Positions 60,139 to 64,000 of a stretch of 64,000 nt of DNA are shown here, piece after piece (the stretch's first letter is position 1; each line of letters starts with the position of its first letter). The translations under genes and the position numbers were made by a program. Below the pieces are notes generated by a model that was not told the DNA's origin, did no database searches, and saw only the letters and a program-made list of their open reading frames with translations. The stretch covers positions 434,001 to 498,000 of the forward strand of contig JAIWNF010000023.1 in NCBI GenBank assembly GCA_025093555.1, written 5' to 3'. This stretch comes from Circinella umbellata (taxonomy: Eukaryota > Mucoromycota > Mucoromycetes > Mucorales > Lichtheimiaceae).

Positions 60139-61953
60139 TATATACAAGATAAATTGCGGAGTTTCAATTAACCCTATATTCTATACTTAATCCATACCAT
60201 CCTCAACGTACTCTGGATTATGAACTTGGAAAAATCCTTAGTGATGATGACAGCGGCGATGAGTCTTTAATATCGACTGAATTGGAACCAAGTCCATTTG
60301 GTGACACAAAAAAGACAACAACAACAACTATTCATGAAGAACAATGGAATGTCGAAAGCTTCGATGTTATTGAATCATTACAGAAGTTTTGAAGAATCTC
60401 AAAATCCATTAACCCAAAAAGAGCATCAGACCTCCGTCTTTTTTACATAATCTAACTTAATCACTTTAAAAAGTTACCAGGCAAGCTAATATTATCAAAT
60501 TTATTTGTAACATATTATACACATATATAGATCTTTAAATCACATATATATTTTTGCGTTGGACAAAGGTTCATGTATTACACAATTCATGGACACTTAC
60601 AAACTTACGATGATAATGAAATTGATGATGACGGGTAACTTACCATAGATTAGTTTACTCTTTAATATGCCTCAAATTATTTTGGATATTTGGTGACATA
60701 ATAATAATATAAATCTGCTTTATTTTTTATTTTTTTCGTTTAGTGAGCACCTAGAAAGCATTATAAAGAAAATCAATAGTGACCTATAAATACATGATGG
60801 TGCTGTAAGTTTGAACTCAAAAATTATCAACTGGTGCTCCAAACTGTCCGATGTATGTACTCATTTTCAACACATTTTTATATGTGGGTGTTTATCTAAG
60901 GAGCTAACAACCAACAATATGAAAATCAAAATTAGGAAACTGACCACTGTACAGATTGGTTTGCTGTCTAAGATATAACGCTTCCATTTTTAGTTGAAGC
61001 ACGCCAAAGTCAAGATAAAGTTGAAACTATTGCAGCAAATTTGTTACATTACTTGTAAGTATTTCTGTCTATCTCTACGTGTGTATATATTTATACTTAT
61101 AAAATGTTTTGAAACAGGGCTTTGAATTTATCTAATGGTGCCCCTAATGTTCAGCTTGAAGATTCATTTGTTCATCATATTGTTTCTGTTATTTTTGAAT
61201 CTGTATTTCAATCTGACAAATTACTCAAATATCAGTGGTAGGCTCAGTCTAACTTTATATCTTTGCCACAATAGATATAAATATTAACATACATATACAT
61301 ATTTACATTAAATGTAGGGCGAATGGAAAACTTGATGGAAAAAGAAAGAGTGGCGATGATGATAATAATTTCAAAGCTGACTTTGTAGTCTTTGTGAGCT
61401 ACAGAAACGATCGCTATGACATTGCAGTTTCTGAAGTGAAGCCTCGGTTGAATGCAAATACCAACAATGTTGTTGAATCGGATCTTGTCAAGATTGGCAA
61501 AGAGATGAAATGGATGATCAATAATTTGATTAAGTGTGGTACTGAAAATCCAGTGGTGTGGAGCATTTTATTACAGGGTTTTGTCTTGACAACATATAAG
61601 ATCAATCTGCTTTACCCAAAGATATATTATATGATTGGAGTAAAGTCTGTTACTCTGCCAAAATCTCTCCACGAAGTAACCTCATTACCACCCGCATTAA
61701 AGTAAGTGAAATTCCCAGTGACAGTATATTTAATATCGACCTGGAAAATATAAACTTACCATTCATAAAAAAATAGAGCATAACTCGAAAAACAGCACTC
61801 AAAGCTAAAAAGCGTGCATTTCAAAAATCTAATGGTGAAGCTGCTAACTCAATTCCTCCCGAGTTATACCTTTCGCATTCCAATTACACTCTACAACTAA
61901 GCAGCAACAAAAAACAAGAAACAAGCAACAAAAAACATAGTAATAACAAGTAG

Positions 61954-64000
61954 TATGATAGTGTCATCTCTTATGGTATCATATCCATTTATACTTATTA
62001 TTATAGCTATTGTTATTCATTTTATTATCATTCTCTAGCATAGTCTTTCATACACATATCACCACGGCAAAAGGGATCATAAAAACCTATGAGTATCCAT
62101 GAAACTACTGATCTCCTCTGTGAAAAACGGGGAGAATCAATGAAAGACTATGATTTTGTGTAAGCATGGATATCCATTACATTGAATCCATGAATGTCAA
62201 TGAATAAATGTAATATATCTCAATAAAATTCATAAAAGACTTTGATTATGGTGCATTTCACCTGTAATCGCCGATAATTTTCATTAATTTCTAGAGGCTT
62301 CAGCTTCATACTAAATAAATATTTTGTAAATCTACACTTTAATTATCATTCGTAAGCCTATTTTGAACAATTATTAAAGTTTAGAAAGTTGTAAAAATGT
62401 TTTAAAAAAAAACTGAAGCTTGTCAATGTTGGTCAGTCAAAGCTAGATTTTGACCATTTTGGCTGGGCAAGACATAAAATTGAGAAAGGTAAAGACTGCA
62501 TATCGGAGTTCTCAAGCATAAGTGAAGCAAATCACGTGTTACCGGTTAGTAGGTGAAAATCTTAGAATGAGCTCCAACACAGTATCACAATATTGGAATC
62601 TAAGACCGTAATCTAAAGGTAATATAAGAAACTATAGAAACGAATTTTTAGTCAATTAAAAAATATACATATATTTGATAAATTTGCTGCTTTTAATATT
62701 AATGATCAAACAAATTAACTGTACTATATTCCTCATATGTTGAAAATTTATTACAGCAGTGTCTGTAGTTATTTTTTCCTATTGATTGAAGAAGAAAAAA
62801 AAATGAAGAATTTTAAGCGCTAAGCATACTATTATCAATTGCAGAATTGATTTTGCAAATAATCAAATACTAAAGGCAATGTAATACTAGGTAGAAAAGC
62901 TTTTCAATTTTGGTTTTATTCAAAGCACCACCAGCAAGAAAAAAAATCTACAATAGGGTGGAGGAGTCAATTCAAAGCTATAATATAAGACTGTTGAGCA
63001 ATCTAATGTATCTGTCTGCTTGAGTTTATTGATATATACTAGTGTTTCATTAGAACATTATCATACGATAAGCCTACAAAAGAAGAAGTAGAACTGATTA
63101 AAAGTATTAGAATAAGACACCTACTTAACTTTATTATGCTATAAAAGTGATTCTAAGTTATGTACTAGTAATGATTGTAAATGTTGTAGTTGGGTATTGG
63201 TGTGACGTGAATTTGAACAGATCGACTTTTGTTCTCCTTCTACTCTACCCCTTTTTTATTTAGTATATAAGTAATGCGAAAATATTTTGAATAAAAGCAG
63301 CTCTCTTTCACACATCAAATTTTGTCTCTGGTTTTGGCTTGGTTTTGATTTAGTAATACAAGGACGGTTATATCTGTATGTGATTAGTGATTGATCTCAA
63401 GGAAAGGAATATTGGATAAAAAGGAAACAATCGAATTAATTGATGGAAAGGAATTTATTATTATCTATAGTTTTATATATTGGAATTGACGATATTGTAA
63501 CACACAACCCATATAATATTATTTGTTCGCACCACTTATATTGGTATGTCACCTCCCCCTCTTGTTTTGTATGATTTGTAGTTAGCAATTGTTTCTTACT
63601 TATTGTATGTGTATTGGCTATTTTTATTAGTTATTTGCTTTAAGACCCGATCTCAACATAAACACAAATTACTAAATAAGGAAGCGGTTTTTTGAATTTG
63701 AAATAAAATAAATTATTGGCGATTACAGGTGAAATGCACCATATGTGATACTCTGTGAAAATCCATGAAAAAATATAAACGATGAATCCATGATTTACAT
63801 AAAAAGCTATGAACATCCATCCATATATGAAGTTGCATGATAATCCATGAAACATCTGACATTACAGCATTATGATCATATATGACTTGTCATGAAAATC
63901 CATGAATATATGAATATCCAGGACAACGTGTGCATAACCTTAAAAAATTAATCATGAAAATCTATGAAAATCCCTAAGTATTCAACATAAATTTTATCAA
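61954..64000. mobile_element. Inverted-repeat element, partly outside the window
   Basis: GGTGCATTTCACCTGTAATC at about 62252-62271 recurs inverted at about 63725-63744, with about 35 matching bases around it. On the outer side of each copy lies a field of CATGGATTTTCATG-like phrases (62085-62240 and 63755-63975). The 1.45 kb between the arms has no supported ORF. The right outer end lies beyond the window, so element type and target duplication cannot be set. Confidence 0.55.

Larger units (their letters stand above)
58030..60194. mobile_element. AT-rich GGAT-ended element E1, copy B
   Basis: Inverted counterpart of 32268-40205 without Helitron H1. Flanked by TACCATC at 58023-58029 and 60195-60201. 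It contains H2 (59288-60138) and the 310-residue ORF. Without H2 it is about 1.31 kb, matching copy A once H1 and H2 are subtracted. Confidence 0.8.
55527..61953 (+). pseudogene. Gene W, copy B: PD-(D/E)XK-like nuclease gene split by three insertions
   Basis: Plus-strand copy. The N-terminal basic helical domain (from 55527) is followed by a TTCTGTTAG acceptor that leads into ADYHTYPQQEKTSQDE. This frame continues across E2 (55881-57023), through 57031-57126, across the pogo-like MITE (57129-57850), through 57853-58029 (PSSSQEPIVGSSSG... then NLTWDYH), and across E1 (58030-60194) into PQRTLDYELGKILSDD at 60202. The nuclease-like region has EDSFVHHIVSVIFES and YQW, ending at 61237, then an exon at 61318-61701 with ADFVVFVSYRND and DIAVSEVKP. 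This gives a Glu-helix, Asp, ExK order. A basic tail at 61777-61953 ends in TAG. Relative to copy A, 19 nt are missing at the end of the 61318-61701 exon, which puts the last splice out of frame. The catalytic exon itself is intact. Confidence 0.75.

Noticed and set aside
63640..63855. 71-residue minus-strand ORF at the right end
   Set aside because: It lies across the repeat field of the inverted-repeat element and has no family resemblance.

Overview
The window looks like an AT-rich nuclear contig from a Mucoromycota fungus, most likely Mucorales. The reasons are many short phase-consistent GT-AG introns, a Rhizomucor-type secreted lipase, fungal Mediator, METTL18/HPM1-type and Zn2Cys6 genes, and a dense mobile-element load. 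I found no rRNA, tRNA or CRISPR array. Exon joins below were worked out by hand from splice motifs and codon phase.

Left part (1-14.7 kb): a complete TIR element (1-780), a decayed minus-strand gene (about 850-1795), a 145-bp MITE, an eight-exon secreted class-3 lipase (5226-6822), and then a very large near-perfect inverted repeat. Its arms (about 7471-9903 and 11761-14363) surround a 1.86-kb spacer. Each arm carries the same 12-bp minisatellite, with 16 units in one arm and 30 in the other.

Central part (15.9-29.6 kb): a compact housekeeping block, all on the plus strand. It holds a Mediator subunit 1-like gene (12 exons), an intersectin-like coiled-coil/SH3-SH3/RhoGEF/PH gene (10 exons), a METTL18/HPM1-type histidine methyltransferase with two apparent GC-AG introns, and a Zn2Cys6 transcription factor with poly-Q, poly-H and poly-N tracts.

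Right part (30.5-64 kb): an accessory region built on an inverted duplication. One gene ('gene W', ending in a PD-(D/E)XK-like nuclease domain) is present twice, minus strand at 30508-42708 and plus strand at 55527-61953. Both copies carry the same three insertions at the same places: an AT-rich element E2, a pogo-like MITE flanked by TA, and a related AT-rich element E1 that itself contains a small Helitron. Removing the MITE or E1 with one copy of its target duplication rejoins the reading frame exactly. The minus-strand copy also holds a 5.8-kb autonomous-type Helitron (H1), and the plus-strand copy preserves H1's empty site. Between the two W copies lie a decayed MULE transposase gene and a third member of the nuclease family (gene Y). 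Further right are remnants of a Tc1/IS630-type element and an unfinished inverted-repeat element at the window end.

The strongest leads are the shredded gene W with its datable nest of insertions, the pair of ultra-AT-rich elements with GGAT ends (one coding a 310-residue Cys-containing protein I do not recognise), and the linked nuclease family.
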